In this document: positions 51,693-60,628 of the stretch, piece after piece
Layout of the letters: the number at the start of each line of letters is the position of its first letter
Numbering within the stretch: the stretch's first letter is position 1
NCBI GenBank assembly: GCA_963840445.1
Contig: CAWIZC010000016.1
Coordinates: 124,001-188,000, forward strand
Source of the DNA: AWTP1-13 sp963840445
GTDB lineage: Bacteria > Pseudomonadota > Alphaproteobacteria > Rhizobiales > Hyphomicrobiaceae
Length of the DNA stretch: 64,000 nucleotides
Reading direction: 5' to 3'
Program-made: the position numbers and the translations under genes
The notes under the pieces: generated by a model
Told to the model about the DNA's origin: nothing
Database searches by the model: none
The model's input: only the letters and a program-made list of their open reading frames with translations

Positions 51693-53165
51693 CTATGGTC
51701 GCCCTTGAACCCTGCCATAGAACGCACGGGTATCCTCGTGGAGCGTGCGGCGAGATACCGGCCGCAGATACATCATGTGGCCGCCGCGGTAGACTTGAAA
51801 TTCGATCGGTGTGGCGGACGCTATTGTTGCCAGCTGATCGACTAGATAGCGCGACACACTGGCGTTACCAGATCGGTATAACCCTGGATGACAAACACGC
51901 CGAGCGATGGATTTTGTACGCGGGCTTTTTGAAGGGCATCCAGCGATCCTGCAAATCCCTGCCGCGTCGGCGTGGTACCGAAATCCCAGCGGCCGCTTAT
52001 GTCGCGGTTCAGTAGTCGGTATTGCACGTCGGTGCGATAGCCAAGTTCCGCCCGCACATACTGGCCAAAGGCTGGAGTAAGCACCGCCACCGCGCCGTCA
52101 AGGATGGGGTCGAACCGAATGTCCTCGTTCCTTGGCAATGGCACACTCACGGTTGCGTCGCAAGAGCTGAGGGCGCGGTCCTTGCTTTCCCTATATTCGT
52201 GCAGGAATTGGTGGGCCGTCACGCGACTACCGTTGCGCTCGATCAGCTTCATAGGAAGCCCGGTGTAGCGGCTGAGCTTATCATCGATCTCCGCATTGGA
52301 CCTGAGCTCGGACGCAAGATGTAGCAGATACGCTGTACGCGAGAACTGCTCGACATCGCGCAAGCCTTCCAAAGATGCGTTGACACCATCGCGCATTTCG
52401 AAATGCGCCGCGGCAATGGAGGGAAGCGCAAGCGCGAGAGGCACGATCGCATACCGGTCGCCGCGCAATATTGAGAACTCGAGGGCCGGCGAGACAAGAG
52501 CCAGACCCCGGACCGCCACTCCAGCGCTCAACAGACGTTCTGCCAACAACACGCAGCGGAAACTGCCGTAGCTTTCACCTGCCAAGAACACGGGTGAGAG
52601 CTCGCGGCCTGTCCGCGTCAGATAGAGACGGACGAAACTGGCCATGGCATCCGCATCCTTGTCGACTCCGTAGAATGCGCGATCGGCCTGTATCCGCCGT
52701 CGTTCGGCTGTAACCGGTGCCCACAGGGTCGACGAACACGAGGTCGGTGAAATCGAGCCACGTGTCGGGATTGTCGACAAGCGCAACTGGCTGCACCGCA
52801 GCGGCGCCGTTTGCAGTGAAAGGCGCCGCGCGCGGGCCCATGGCTCCGAGGTTCAAGAATGCCGACGCCGCGCCTGGGCCACCGTTGAAGACGAAAGTGA
52901 TTGGGCGATTGGTTGTAGTCTGGTCGCTCACGTAGGCCGTGTAAAACATATTTGCCGTTATTTCGCCCTTTGCTCCGAACATCGGGAGCGTTCCCGCGAC
53001 TGCTGCGTAGCCCACGCGATGGCCGCCAATCTCGGTCGCACGCTGCGACTTGGCATCTGCCGGCAGTCGCGTGGCTTGACTGGGAGAAGTCTGCGCACGT
53101 GTATGGACAGAGTTAGTTGGGAGCGCCAGCAATATCAGGACGAGTGTGCGGGTAAGCGCTCCCAT
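51693..53165 (-). pseudogene. S10-family serine carboxypeptidase-like protein, two frameshifts
   Basis: Joined across frames it gives 490 residues with all three S10 catalytic sites. It has a signal peptide (LVLILLALPTNSVHTRA), the oxyanion region RPITFVFNGGPGAASAFLN, LVFVDPVGTGYSR, the nucleophile GESYGSFR, the Asp region VIQGYTDLVTP, and the His region VYRGGHMMYLRP. Frame changes are needed near 52680-52700 and 51853-51862; together they restore phase and the stop at 51693-51695. Such bacterial S10 proteins are periplasmic peptidases. The IS element begins only 14 bases upstream of the ATG, so its native promoter has been replaced. Confidence 0.87.
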
Positions 53166-53207
53166 TCGCTTCGTCTTCCTGACCTGCCCAGTTTCTTCGG
53201 ACCACGC

Positions 53208-54161
53208 TTAGCTTGAGAACTCCGCCCTCGGTTGATCCTTCGCGTGCCCTTTGCGGGACGGTGATGCAACGGGTCGGAGCGCGGAGGCTCCCCATATCGC
53301 AGCGGTCCGACCCGTTGCCGGCCGCGACGCTGCGTCTTGCTCTTCGAGCCTCGCCACGAACTCGGCCGGGGTGAGATAGCCCAAGCTCGAATGCGGGCGC
53401 ACCTCATTAAAATGCCGGCGCCAACTCTCGATCACCACCTTTGCCTCGGCCCGCGACCGGAACCACTCCAAGCTCCGGCACTCGTCGCGGAATTTGCCGT
53501 TGAAACTCTCCGTCGCCCTATTCTGCCAGGGCTTGCCCGGATCGATCAATGCCGTGTCGATGCCCTTGCTCGTGATCCACGTCAGCAGTGCGCGCGAGAC
53601 GAACTCGGGGCCGTTGTCGGAACGCAGGTGGAGCGGAGCGCCGCGCTCGCTGACGAGGCGCGACAGCACATCGATCACGCGGGGAGAGCGGATGCGGCCG
53701 TCGACTTCGATGGCGAGGCCCTCCTTGGTCCATTCGTCGGTCACCGTCAGGCATTTGAGCTGCTGGCCGTTGGCGCACCAGTCGAACACGAAGTCGTAGC
53801 TCCATACCTGGTTGGCCCCCGTCGGCGCCTGCGGACGCGGGCGTCCCGTGGCAATGCGCTTGCGAGGCCGCTTCCTCGGCACCTGCAGCCTGGCAACCTT
53901 CCACAGCCGATAGGCTCGCCCGAAACTCATCTTGTGACCGTCGCGGCCGAGAAAGATCCGCACCCGCCGGTAGCCGTAGCGCGGATACTGCGCCGCAAGC
54001 GCCGTCATGCGCGCCAGCACGGCCGCGTCCGTCTCAGCCTTCCGCGATCGATAGCGCAACGCCGATCGGCCAACCTTGACCAGCGTGCAAGCCCGCCGCT
54101 GCGACAGGCCCCGGCCCGTCGCGAACGCCACCTGGGAACGGCGAGCCGGCACGCTCACCAT
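53208..54161 (-). CDS. IS3-family transposase OrfB (DDE)
   Basis: A 317-residue catalytic subunit: HTH_21-like start (RACTLVKVGRSALRYRSRK), YPRYGYRRVRIFLGRDG, then the rve core with the DDE residues in YDFVFD, HLRSDNGPEFVS and NRATESFNGKFRDECR, and the end RPHSSLGYLTPAEFV. It is probably made as an OrfAB fusion by a -1 shift on the A-run GCAAAAAAATGG at the end of orfA; the ATG within that run also allows separate starts. Confidence 0.93.
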   Translation of the reverse strand: MVSVPARRSQVAFATGRGLSQRRACTLVKVGRSALRYRSRKAETDAAVLARMTALAAQYPRYGYRRVRIFLGRDGHKMSFGRAYRLWKVARLQVPRKRPRKRIATGRPRPQAPTGANQVWSYDFVFDWCANGQQLKCLTVTDEWTKEGLAIEVDGRIRSPRVIDVLSRLVSERGAPLHLRSDNGPEFVSRALLTWITSKGIDTALIDPGKPWQNRATESFNGKFRDECRSLEWFRSRAEAKVVIESWRRHFNEVRPHSSLGYLTPAEFVARLEEQDAASRPATGRTAAIWGASALRPVASPSRKGHAKDQPRAEFSS

Positions 54162-54418
54162 TTTTTTGCGTTGATCTCCTTCATAACCTCGATCTCCAGG
54201 TCGCGCTCGGCGACCAGCTTCTTCAGCCGCGCGTTCTCGGCCTCCAACTGCTTCAAGCGGCGCACGTCGTCAGCCTGGAATGTGCCGAACCGCTTGCGCC
54301 ACGTGTAGATGGTCTGCTCGGAAATGCCGTGCCGCTTGGCGACCACCGGCAACGGATCGCGATCCGCCTCGCGCAGGATCGCCACCACCTGCTCATCCGT
54401 GAACCTGGATTTGCGCAT
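54155..54418 (-). CDS. IS3-family transposase OrfA
   Basis: An 87-residue protein from ATG 54418: helix-turn-helix MRKSRFTDEQVVAILREAD, VAKRHGISEQTIYTWRKRFG, then the leucine-zipper coil RRLKQLEAENARLKKLVAER ending MKEINAKKW. AAGGAGGGA precedes the start. It binds the element ends and pairs with OrfB. Confidence 0.93.
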   Translation of the reverse strand: MRKSRFTDEQVVAILREADRDPLPVVAKRHGISEQTIYTWRKRFGTFQADDVRRLKQLEAENARLKKLVAERDLEIEVMKEINAKKW

Positions 54419-54481
54419 GCTTCCCTCCTTCAAGGAGGGCAGTCTCTCAACTAATCATTGGTCCGAAAACCCTGGGGCAGG

Positions 54482-55171
54482 TCAGCAGCACTTCTTGAAT
54501 TTCTTCCCCGACCCGCACGGGCAAGGGTAATTGCGTCCCACCTTCGCCCCAGAGCGGCGGTGCGTTCCTGCGCCACGCTCTCCTCGTGACGACAAACGGC
54601 GTCGGGAAAGAAAGTACCGGTAGATGCTGGGCACGCATGCAGAGATGCCGAGCACCAGCTTTTCCCGCCGCTCTGCATCCATTGGTTCCTTGTAGGGCCG
54701 CATCGTAGGATCGGGGTCATGCTCATGCGCAAGGGCAAGGATCGGCACCAACAGTCCCCCGTGGTCTTCGTCATCGAGCAGCTCGGCCCAATCCTCCTGG
54801 CGCAATTTCATCCCGCGCACAAATCCCAGCGCCCAATCATTCGCATGCGCAACACCAGCATCATCCTCCAAAAGAAACGGCATGAACGGTTCACTTGAGT
54901 TGAACGTGCGCGCCAGGCTGTTCCAGTGACGCATAATGAGGTCAAAGAACTCCTGCATTTCGGCCTCGTCTCGAAATTCGCCGACCCGTTCACCGCCCCA
55001 GATCTCGCGCAGGTAGTCGCTTGGCGGCACCAAGTCCGGGCTACAAAGGAGAGCGGCGAAGAAGCCGTCCAGCATCTCCAAGTTCATCGTGCGCTTATCG
55101 CGCGAGCGCTCAAGTATAATGGCGATGCGGGCGTACTCGGCATCGCTCAGCGGCTCATCTGCTCTTGCCAT
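54482..55171 (-). CDS. UPF0149/YecA-like protein with SEC-C metal-binding end
   Basis: A 229-residue protein. It has the YecA-like helical domain (NLEMLDGFFAALLCSPDLVP; NDWALGFVRGMKLRQEDWAE) and a C-terminal SEC-C zinc motif YPCPCGSGKKFKKCC. The stop TGA immediately after the last Cys is the first TGA of the IS terminal repeat, so any residue after KKCC has been cut; most SEC-C ends stop here or after a Gly, so function may be intact. Family members bind zinc and are loosely linked to SecA-like or ribosome-associated functions. Confidence 0.88.
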   Translation of the reverse strand: MARADEPLSDAEYARIAIILERSRDKRTMNLEMLDGFFAALLCSPDLVPPSDYLREIWGGERVGEFRDEAEMQEFFDLIMRHWNSLARTFNSSEPFMPFLLEDDAGVAHANDWALGFVRGMKLRQEDWAELLDDEDHGGLLVPILALAHEHDPDPTMRPYKEPMDAERREKLVLGISACVPSIYRYFLSRRRLSSRGERGAGTHRRSGAKVGRNYPCPCGSGKKFKKCC

Positions 55172-55245
55172 CCCGCGGCCTCCCCGCGCGCCCCAGTACG
55201 AGCACCCTCATTCGTAAGTTAAGGCTCGGCCATCCTCGCCGTCGC

Positions 55246-55518
55246 TCACTTCTTCTGCAGCGGGCCCATCTTTTTATTGGTCGTAGCAATCGTCCAATAA
55301 CCGGAATGCATGCAGATGCCCCATGCGCCCGGACACGCCTGATCCACACAGCTCGTCAGTTTCGCACCGGTGAACTTATGCGCGCCCGCGCAGCGCTCTC
55401 TGCAGGCCTTCAGCTCTTCGGAGCAGGTCGCGCTCGCCGCATGAACCAGTGTCGCGCTGCTCAAAAGTGCCGAGAGCCCCAGCAACCACAGTGTGCGTTT
55501 ATCCATGACACGATCCAT
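55246..55518 (-). CDS. small exported cysteine-rich protein
   Basis: A 90-residue protein (from ATG 55518, MDRVMDKRTLWLLGLSALL; a longer start at 55539 is possible). Signal peptide ends ASA; the mature part has six cysteines (TCSEELKACRERCAG, SCVDQACPG, GICMHSG), suggesting stapled helices. Similar in style to 33530. Function unknown. Confidence 0.65.
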   Translation of the reverse strand: MDRVMDKRTLWLLGLSALLSSATLVHAASATCSEELKACRERCAGAHKFTGAKLTSCVDQACPGAWGICMHSGYWTIATTNKKMGPLQKK

Positions 55519-55657
55519 TTCTCCGTCGGAGATCATCACGCCTCTCCAAAATCAAGGCAACCCTATTCGGCAGCGAGTTCTCTGGACCGCTACACCGCCC
55601 ATATAAATGCTTCTGAAATCGAGGAAAGGTCGTCTTGCAAATCAACATGGCAGCACA

Positions 55658-55939
55658 TTACCACGCTGCCCCTCTCACGTACGCTGAGCCACCGACCCGA
55701 ACCCATTGACGCAAAAGGTTGCCCTGTTCAAATGGCCCTTTTTCTTCCCGCCCAGCTTCAGCCGTGTAGGTGCGATCCGCGGCTTCAGGCGCATAATCGA
55801 TCGAATGCGCCGTGCCGTTCTCCTCGTAGTAGATCTGATAGCCTTTGCCGTGCGGACCCTCGTACACATCGATCCGAATGTTCTCCGGAAGCGCTTTGCC
55901 GAACTTTGATTGCACCGACCCGCTCTCAGTCAATGGCAA
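55658..55939 (-). CDS. small soluble protein of unknown function
   Basis: A 93-residue frame: MPLTESGSVQSKFGKALPE, RIDVYEGPHGKGYQIYYEEN and a charged middle. It is followed on its 5' side by the H-NS-like gene, 15 bases away on the same strand, so the two may be cotranscribed. Not recognised. Confidence 0.5.
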   Translation of the reverse strand: MPLTESGSVQSKFGKALPENIRIDVYEGPHGKGYQIYYEENGTAHSIDYAPEAADRTYTAEAGREEKGPFEQGNLLRQWVRVGGSAYVRGAAW

Positions 55940-55954
55940 TGTGTTGTACGAGGG

Positions 55955-56323
55955 TTAGACGAGATATTTATGGATGTCCTCGCCAGCCTCTTGCTTCCTC
56001 TTCAGCCAATTCGCCATGCGGCCACGTCCAGACCACGTCTCGTTGGTCGTAGGATCGCGGTATTTCGCCTTCACCTCCTGAATTCGTCCTCCCCGCTCAT
56101 CATTGCCATTGGTATGCCAATCTTTAGCAGATGTGGGAGCGTCTCTACTGTACTCTGAAGGCACTACAAGCTCTTCGATCGGGCGTTTCAAATACGCGAC
56201 GTTGTTGCTCGTGATTGCGACGAGCTCCCAGCCGTCCGCGCCGCAGGTGTTGAGGATGTCGAGCTCGTCGCTTCGCGGCCGCTGTTGGTTCAGATCGATC
56301 TTCCGGTATTCCCATTCACGCAC
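55955..56323 (-). CDS. fusion of a DUF4177-like domain with an H-NS-type DNA-binding end
   Basis: From GTG 56323 (CAGGAGCGAG upstream) the protein has 122 residues. The first 50 (REWEYRKIDLNQQRPRSDEL, NTCGADGWELVAITSNNVAYL) match the DUF4177 plan of 'WEY.....LN..G.dGWEL'. The last 40 (VKAKYRDPTTNETWSGRGRM, then ANWLKRKQEAGEDIHKYLV) match the H-NS/Hha-type C-terminal AT-hook-like loop (YRDPxTGxTWSGRGRxPxWL). H-NS proteins silence AT-rich foreign DNA; here the oligomerising coil is replaced by another domain. Domain assignments are by motif only. Confidence 0.75.
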   Translation of the reverse strand: MREWEYRKIDLNQQRPRSDELDILNTCGADGWELVAITSNNVAYLKRPIEELVVPSEYSRDAPTSAKDWHTNGNDERGGRIQEVKAKYRDPTTNETWSGRGRMANWLKRKQEAGEDIHKYLV

Positions 56324-56694
56324 AGCTCGCTCCTGCCATATGCAAACCGCCCGCCCGGCTGTTTCCTTACTGGCTGACAAGCGCAAGCTTAGCCCTAACG
56401 AGGAGCAGGTACCACCGGCGTGCTCCTCTGCAACGACAACTGCAACAGGCACCGAGCGACGGGACCCAATCACGGCTCATGCCGGCCTCAAGCAGCTCGT
56501 ACCTGACCTTGAATACGTCCAGTGCCTGACGTGACGGCCTGCGATTTCATCACTAGGTGCTCGCCCGACCAATAACAGGGATTTCTACCGATTTGTGCAG
56601 GCGTCCTACCCAGCAATGGTAGGGCAATTGCTGATCCGCCGCGGTTCACGCACGTCGATGTATGTCGAACCATAGAAAAGGAAAGGACGGAGCC
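56324..56694. other. 371-base stretch without a supported gene
   Basis: Between the divergent H-NS-like gene and the DyP cassette. No protein-like frame; it should hold the cassette promoter. AAAAGGAAAGGACGG near 56677-56691 is the ribosome site of the next gene. Confidence 0.4.
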
Positions 56695-57267
56695 ATGTCA
56701 GATACGTCGACGCGAGGGGATTGGACGAAGCCCGCCGCCATGGCGATCCCTGAGGGGGGACTTTTCAAGGACAAGGTTGAGCGAGGCAGATATGGGCCGA
56801 TTTTTCCCAAGACCCCGGCGTGCTACGGCTTCTCCATCATCGCCAAGATCATCCCCGGACGGGAACCGGTCTTCTACGAATACGCCAAGAACATCGAGAA
56901 GGCCGTGGCTGGTCAGCCTGATGTCCTCGCCGTGCTCAAGCTGCATTACCTCCGATGGAACCTCTTCGATATAAAAGGGGAAACATACTTCCAATACATG
57001 GGCATCTTCGACACCGATTTCGACAAATACACCGAGGATGCGGTCGGACTTTTTGCGGCAACTGGTCTTAACACCGTTTTCGAAAATTTGGAGGGCTTTC
57101 CCAAGGATTGGAAGACGAACCCCTCGGCATTCATAAAGTTCGTTCGAGAGCATCAGCGCCCGAGCTTTCTCGAATATGGCGAATACCCCTTCGTGAGTGC
57201 CGACGAGATCAAGAAAGCCCTGAAGCTCAAGGCAGCCTTCTCGACCATGCTCGACCAGATGCAGTGA
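56695..57267 (+). CDS. DyP-cassette protein 1, possible dimeric alpha-beta barrel
   Basis: A 190-residue soluble protein from ATG 56695, with AAGGACGGAG before it. After a loop-rich start (TPACYGFSIIAKIIPGREPV) it has VLKLHYLRWNLFDIKGETYF, QYMGIFDTDFDKYTEDAVGL and TVFENLEGFPKDW. The order 'strand with HYxRW, strand with YxxxFDxDFdxY, helix, GFP' is that of ferredoxin-like barrels such as the halves of DyP and chlorite-dismutase proteins. Its TGA overlaps the GTG of the peroxidase gene, so the two are coupled. I do not know a named family. Confidence 0.7.
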   Translation: MSDTSTRGDWTKPAAMAIPEGGLFKDKVERGRYGPIFPKTPACYGFSIIAKIIPGREPVFYEYAKNIEKAVAGQPDVLAVLKLHYLRWNLFDIKGETYFQYMGIFDTDFDKYTEDAVGLFAATGLNTVFENLEGFPKDWKTNPSAFIKFVREHQRPSFLEYGEYPFVSADEIKKALKLKAAFSTMLDQMQ

Positions 57268-58616
57268 TCGCGAGCGATCTTGCCATGCTCGAGTTCGAGG
57301 ACATCCAATCCATCCTCTTGACGCGGGTGCCCGCGCTCACAGGGTGCTACGCATTTCTTTCCTTTCGCAACGCCGCGGGCGGACGTGGCTGGCTATCAGC
57401 GATGACAGGCAAGGTGCAATCGGCCGCGGAGACGCGAGCTTCGCTCGCCCACGACAAGCGCTGGGTGACGCTGGCGCTCACCTGGAGCGGCCTGCGCGCG
57501 CTGGGTGTGGACGAAGTTTCACTGGCGACTTTTCCTGAAGAATTCAAGCAAGGCATGGTCGCCCGCGCGGAAGTGCTCGGCGATACCGGAGAGAATCACC
57601 CGGACAACTGGCTGGGCGGGCTTGCCCGGCCGGACCTTCACGCTATCGCGATCCTGTTTGCCCGCGATGCCGCCGAGCGGGAGCGAGCCAAGACCGAGCA
57701 TGACAAGCTCGTCGCGCGGTGCGAAGGCGTAGACGTGCTTTCCACGTTAGATCTGGAGGCGACGCCTCCGTTCGATCATGCGCATGACCACTTCGGCTAC
57801 CGCGACCGGCTCTCGCAGCCGGTAATAGAGGGCGCTGGTGAGGTGCCGACGCCCGGCTCCGGGGCGCCGCTCAAGCCGGGCGAATTCATCCTCGGCTATC
57901 CCGACGAAAGCGGCCGGCCCTATCCAATGCCGCTACCCGACATTCTGTCTCGCAACGGCAGCTTCATGGCTTATCGGCGCATGGAAGAGCATGTAGGCAA
58001 GTTTCGGGATTTCCTGCGTCAGCATGGTCAAACTCCCGAGGAGCAGGAACTCCTGGCCGCGAAGCTGATGGGTCGCTGGCGAAGCGGCGCACCACTCGTG
58101 CTGGCTCCCGACAAAGACGATCCCGCGCTCGGCGCTGATCTGCAACGGAACAACGACTTCAACTACAAGCAGATGGACCCGCATGGCTATGCGGTTCCAC
58201 TTGGCTCCCACATGCGCCGCATGAATCCCCGCGACACCGCCGCAAACATGAACCGCCGTCGCATGATCCGCCGCGGTGCCACCTACGGACCCCATCTGCC
58301 GGAGGACGCGCCTGAGGACGGTGCGGAGCGCGGTATCGCCGCTTTCGTGATCTGCGCAAGCCTCATACGGCAATACGAATTCGCGCAGAACGTCTGGACA
58401 AACGACCGGAATTTTCACGAGCTCGGCAACGAGCGCGACCCAATCATCGGCAATCACGACGGCACGCTCGAATTCAAAATCCCTAAGCGTCCCATCCGCA
58501 AAAAGATCACCGGTCTGCCGGCATTCACGACCGTGAGGGGCGGTGCCTACTTCTTCCTCCCCGGCCTCAAGGCGCTTCAATTCCTTTCAACGCTTTCCGA
58601 GAACCGACCCGGATAG
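57264..58616 (+). CDS. DyP-type heme peroxidase
   Basis: A 450-residue DyP-type peroxidase; GTG 57264 overlaps the preceding stop (ATG 57285 is the alternative). It has N-terminal domain pieces FEDIQSILLTRVPALTGCYA and TLALTWSGLRALGV, the catalytic Asp in HFGYRDRLSQPVIEG (usual motif GxxDG; here the last Gly is Arg), the proximal heme His in GSHMRRMNPRD and the distal Arg in RRRMIRRGATYG. It is longer than short B-type enzymes and has no signal peptide. It oxidises phenols or dyes with peroxide; the natural substrate is unknown. Confidence 0.9.
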   Translation: MIASDLAMLEFEDIQSILLTRVPALTGCYAFLSFRNAAGGRGWLSAMTGKVQSAAETRASLAHDKRWVTLALTWSGLRALGVDEVSLATFPEEFKQGMVARAEVLGDTGENHPDNWLGGLARPDLHAIAILFARDAAERERAKTEHDKLVARCEGVDVLSTLDLEATPPFDHAHDHFGYRDRLSQPVIEGAGEVPTPGSGAPLKPGEFILGYPDESGRPYPMPLPDILSRNGSFMAYRRMEEHVGKFRDFLRQHGQTPEEQELLAAKLMGRWRSGAPLVLAPDKDDPALGADLQRNNDFNYKQMDPHGYAVPLGSHMRRMNPRDTAANMNRRRMIRRGATYGPHLPEDAPEDGAERGIAAFVICASLIRQYEFAQNVWTNDRNFHELGNERDPIIGNHDGTLEFKIPKRPIRKKITGLPAFTTVRGGAYFFLPGLKALQFLSTLSENRPG

Positions 58617-58642
58617 CTCCGGGGGCGAGAGAGGCAACAGCC

Positions 58643-59659
58643 ATGAATACGTTGCAGCCAGCACGCACGTACAACCAGAACCACATTCAGCGCAAATACA
58701 CGCCGGGCAAACGCCGTCTGAGTATCTACTGGACATGGAGTTACCCGTGGGAAGCCCAGCGCGACCCCGCGGCGATGGAAAATCGCTTCTCGACCATGAC
58801 TGAAGTCCGCAGCGTGCTGTGGCCGGCCTATGAGACACCGGAGTGGAGTGCTGCGCAATTCCTCCAGGGGATCGCCGGCACGTTGGAGCTCTTCCACCGC
58901 TCGACGCTCAGCTTCCAGCAAATTGCCGGCGAAGCCACCGGCCACCCGGTTGCTGTATTCCAGCGCATCGACCAGGCCGGCTACAAGCTACCCATCGACG
59001 AACGGATTTTGGCCGACGCGGACACGCTCTTGGTTTTCGGGCTAGATCATCTTCTATCCGAGCAGGAAGCCGCGCCCGAAGAAGTTGCGGCCATCCGCGA
59101 ATGGCTCAAGCGCGAAGGCACCTGTCTGCTGCTCGCTCCGCATCACGATGTCGGCTTCACCGAGGACCTCAAGCAGCGGCAGATGGAGTACCTTCATCAT
59201 GGCGACGAACTTGTGCCGCGCCAGCAACGCTTCGGACAATATACCCGTTCGCTGATGAAGGCGTTTGACGTGCCGGTCCACAATACCTACGGCCTGCGTC
59301 CGGCGCTCGTCAAAGGCACGAAGGAGATTGCCCCGCTCACGGCGTTTAGGGACCTTGACAAACTGGGCCTCCTTAAGAACGTCCCAACGCTAAATTTTCA
59401 CCCACACTTGCCGCACTACGAGATTACCGAAAAGAATGGCAAGTCGGTCCATCTCCTGGCGCGCCAGCCCATTGATCGCGACCGACCGCACCCTTTCACC
59501 GCGGCCGGCAACACAGAGTTCAACTGCCTGCTTTGGATGCCGCCGAACGCACAGCGCGTCGGAGACATCGTGCTCGTGAACTCGACAAACTTCACCACGC
59601 TCTTTGGGGGCACGGACAGCCTAAAGAATTTCTGGCGGAATTTCGCGATGATGAAGTGA
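58643..59659 (+). CDS. DyP-cassette protein 3, unknown (possible GATase-like fold)
   Basis: A 338-residue soluble protein 26 bases after the peroxidase, clearly in its operon. The N-terminal part (YTPGKRRLSIYWTWSYPWEA) is unusual. The middle has ILADADTLLVFGLDHLLSEQ then VAAIREWLKREGTCLLLAPHH, the strand-loop-helix order of DUF4350/ThuA-like glutamine-amidotransferase-fold domains. The end has GDIVLVNSTNFTTLFGG and FWRNFAMMK. No catalytic cysteine of a true amidotransferase is obvious. Not a family I can name. Confidence 0.7.
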   Translation: MNTLQPARTYNQNHIQRKYTPGKRRLSIYWTWSYPWEAQRDPAAMENRFSTMTEVRSVLWPAYETPEWSAAQFLQGIAGTLELFHRSTLSFQQIAGEATGHPVAVFQRIDQAGYKLPIDERILADADTLLVFGLDHLLSEQEAAPEEVAAIREWLKREGTCLLLAPHHDVGFTEDLKQRQMEYLHHGDELVPRQQRFGQYTRSLMKAFDVPVHNTYGLRPALVKGTKEIAPLTAFRDLDKLGLLKNVPTLNFHPHLPHYEITEKNGKSVHLLARQPIDRDRPHPFTAAGNTEFNCLLWMPPNAQRVGDIVLVNSTNFTTLFGGTDSLKNFWRNFAMMK

Positions 59660-59763
59660 ACGCTTCGCTCGATTGCAGGCCAGAGTTCCTTGGGAAGACG
59701 CTTGCCATAGATCAGGAATGACAAAATCGTCGGCGAGCGCGAAGCCCGATACTGGAGGCATTG

Positions 59764-60600
59764 ATGTTAACGGACCTTCTGAGCAAGGCGTCGACTATCG
59801 CCATGTTGGCTTTTGTGATCTCAAGTATGCTGGCGATGGGCGTGGGGCTGAGTATTTCCCAAATCATTGAGCCGCTGCGCAATCCCCGACTGATCGCGTT
59901 CGCGCTCTTGTCCAACTTTGTCCTGATGCCGCTCTGCGCATTTGCGTTGTCGACCTTACTCCGCCTCGACCAACCGCTGGGCGTCGGCATGCTCCTGCTT
60001 GGATGTGCCGCCGGCGCGCCATTTTTGCCGAAGCTGGCGGAGCTTGCCAAAGGCAACCTCCCCTTTGCGGTTGGTACAATGGTGCTTTTGATGGTCGTCA
60101 CAGTTGGGTATTTGCCGGTGGTGCTGCCGCTTCTGCTACCGGGTGTCGCGGTCAATCCAGCGAAGATCGCGCAGTCGCTCGTCTTGCTCATGCTGCTGCC
60201 GCTTGGCATCGGGCTAGGCTTAAAGGCGCACTATGAGGAATTGGCCGCGCGGGCGAAGCCCGTGCTTGACCAAATTTCCAACGTCAGCCTCATACTACTG
60301 ATAGTCGTGATCACTGCAGCGAACATTGACAATGTTTTGGAGGTTTTCGGTACGCGCGGCATCCTCGCGGGCGTTTTGTTCATCGTTCTGGGCTTTGGCA
60401 TTGGGTGGTTGCTCGGAGGACCGGGCGGCGACACGAGGCGGGTCCTAGCGTTGGGTACGGGCCAGCGCAACATTGCCGCGGCGCTGGTGGTAGCCAGTCA
60501 GAGCTTCAGCGATCCCCGGGTGGTGGTCATGGTTATCGTCATCGCGATCGTCGGATTGATAGTGCTCATGCCGCTTTCTCGCGCCTTGGCCAAACGTTGA
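59764..60600 (+). CDS. bile acid:sodium symporter (BASS) family transporter
   Basis: A 278-residue membrane protein with about nine helices, from ATG 59764 (GGAGG six bases upstream). BASS/SBF features are FVISSMLAMGVGLSISQI (start), LLLGCAAGAPFLPKLAELAK (crossover region), ISNVSLILLIVVITAANIDN and TGQRNIAAALVVASQSF (second crossover, GxRNxAxA). Members carry bile acids, pantoate or organic anions with sodium. It lies 104 bases after the DyP cassette and may export or import its substrate or product. Confidence 0.9.
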   Translation: MLTDLLSKASTIAMLAFVISSMLAMGVGLSISQIIEPLRNPRLIAFALLSNFVLMPLCAFALSTLLRLDQPLGVGMLLLGCAAGAPFLPKLAELAKGNLPFAVGTMVLLMVVTVGYLPVVLPLLLPGVAVNPAKIAQSLVLLMLLPLGIGLGLKAHYEELAARAKPVLDQISNVSLILLIVVITAANIDNVLEVFGTRGILAGVLFIVLGFGIGWLLGGPGGDTRRVLALGTGQRNIAAALVVASQSFSDPRVVVMVIVIAIVGLIVLMPLSRALAKR

Positions 60601-60628
60601 GCACGGGGTGACCTCCCGACAGCGCTGT

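Larger units (their letters stand above)
53180..54484 (-). mobile_element. IS3-family insertion sequence (IS407-like group), apparently complete
   Basis: About 1305 bases with imperfect terminal repeats: TGACCTGCCCAGTTTCTTCGG at the left end and, reading inward on the other strand from 54484, TGACCTGCCCCAGGGTTTTC then GGACCA. Both contain TGACCTGCCC and CGGACCA. It carries orfA and orfB in the usual overlapping order. No obvious target duplication is seen (TTCC left, GCAG right), which hints at a deletion beside the element or recombination. The right end supplies the stop codon of the SEC-C gene and the left end abuts the S10 gene. Confidence 0.85.
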
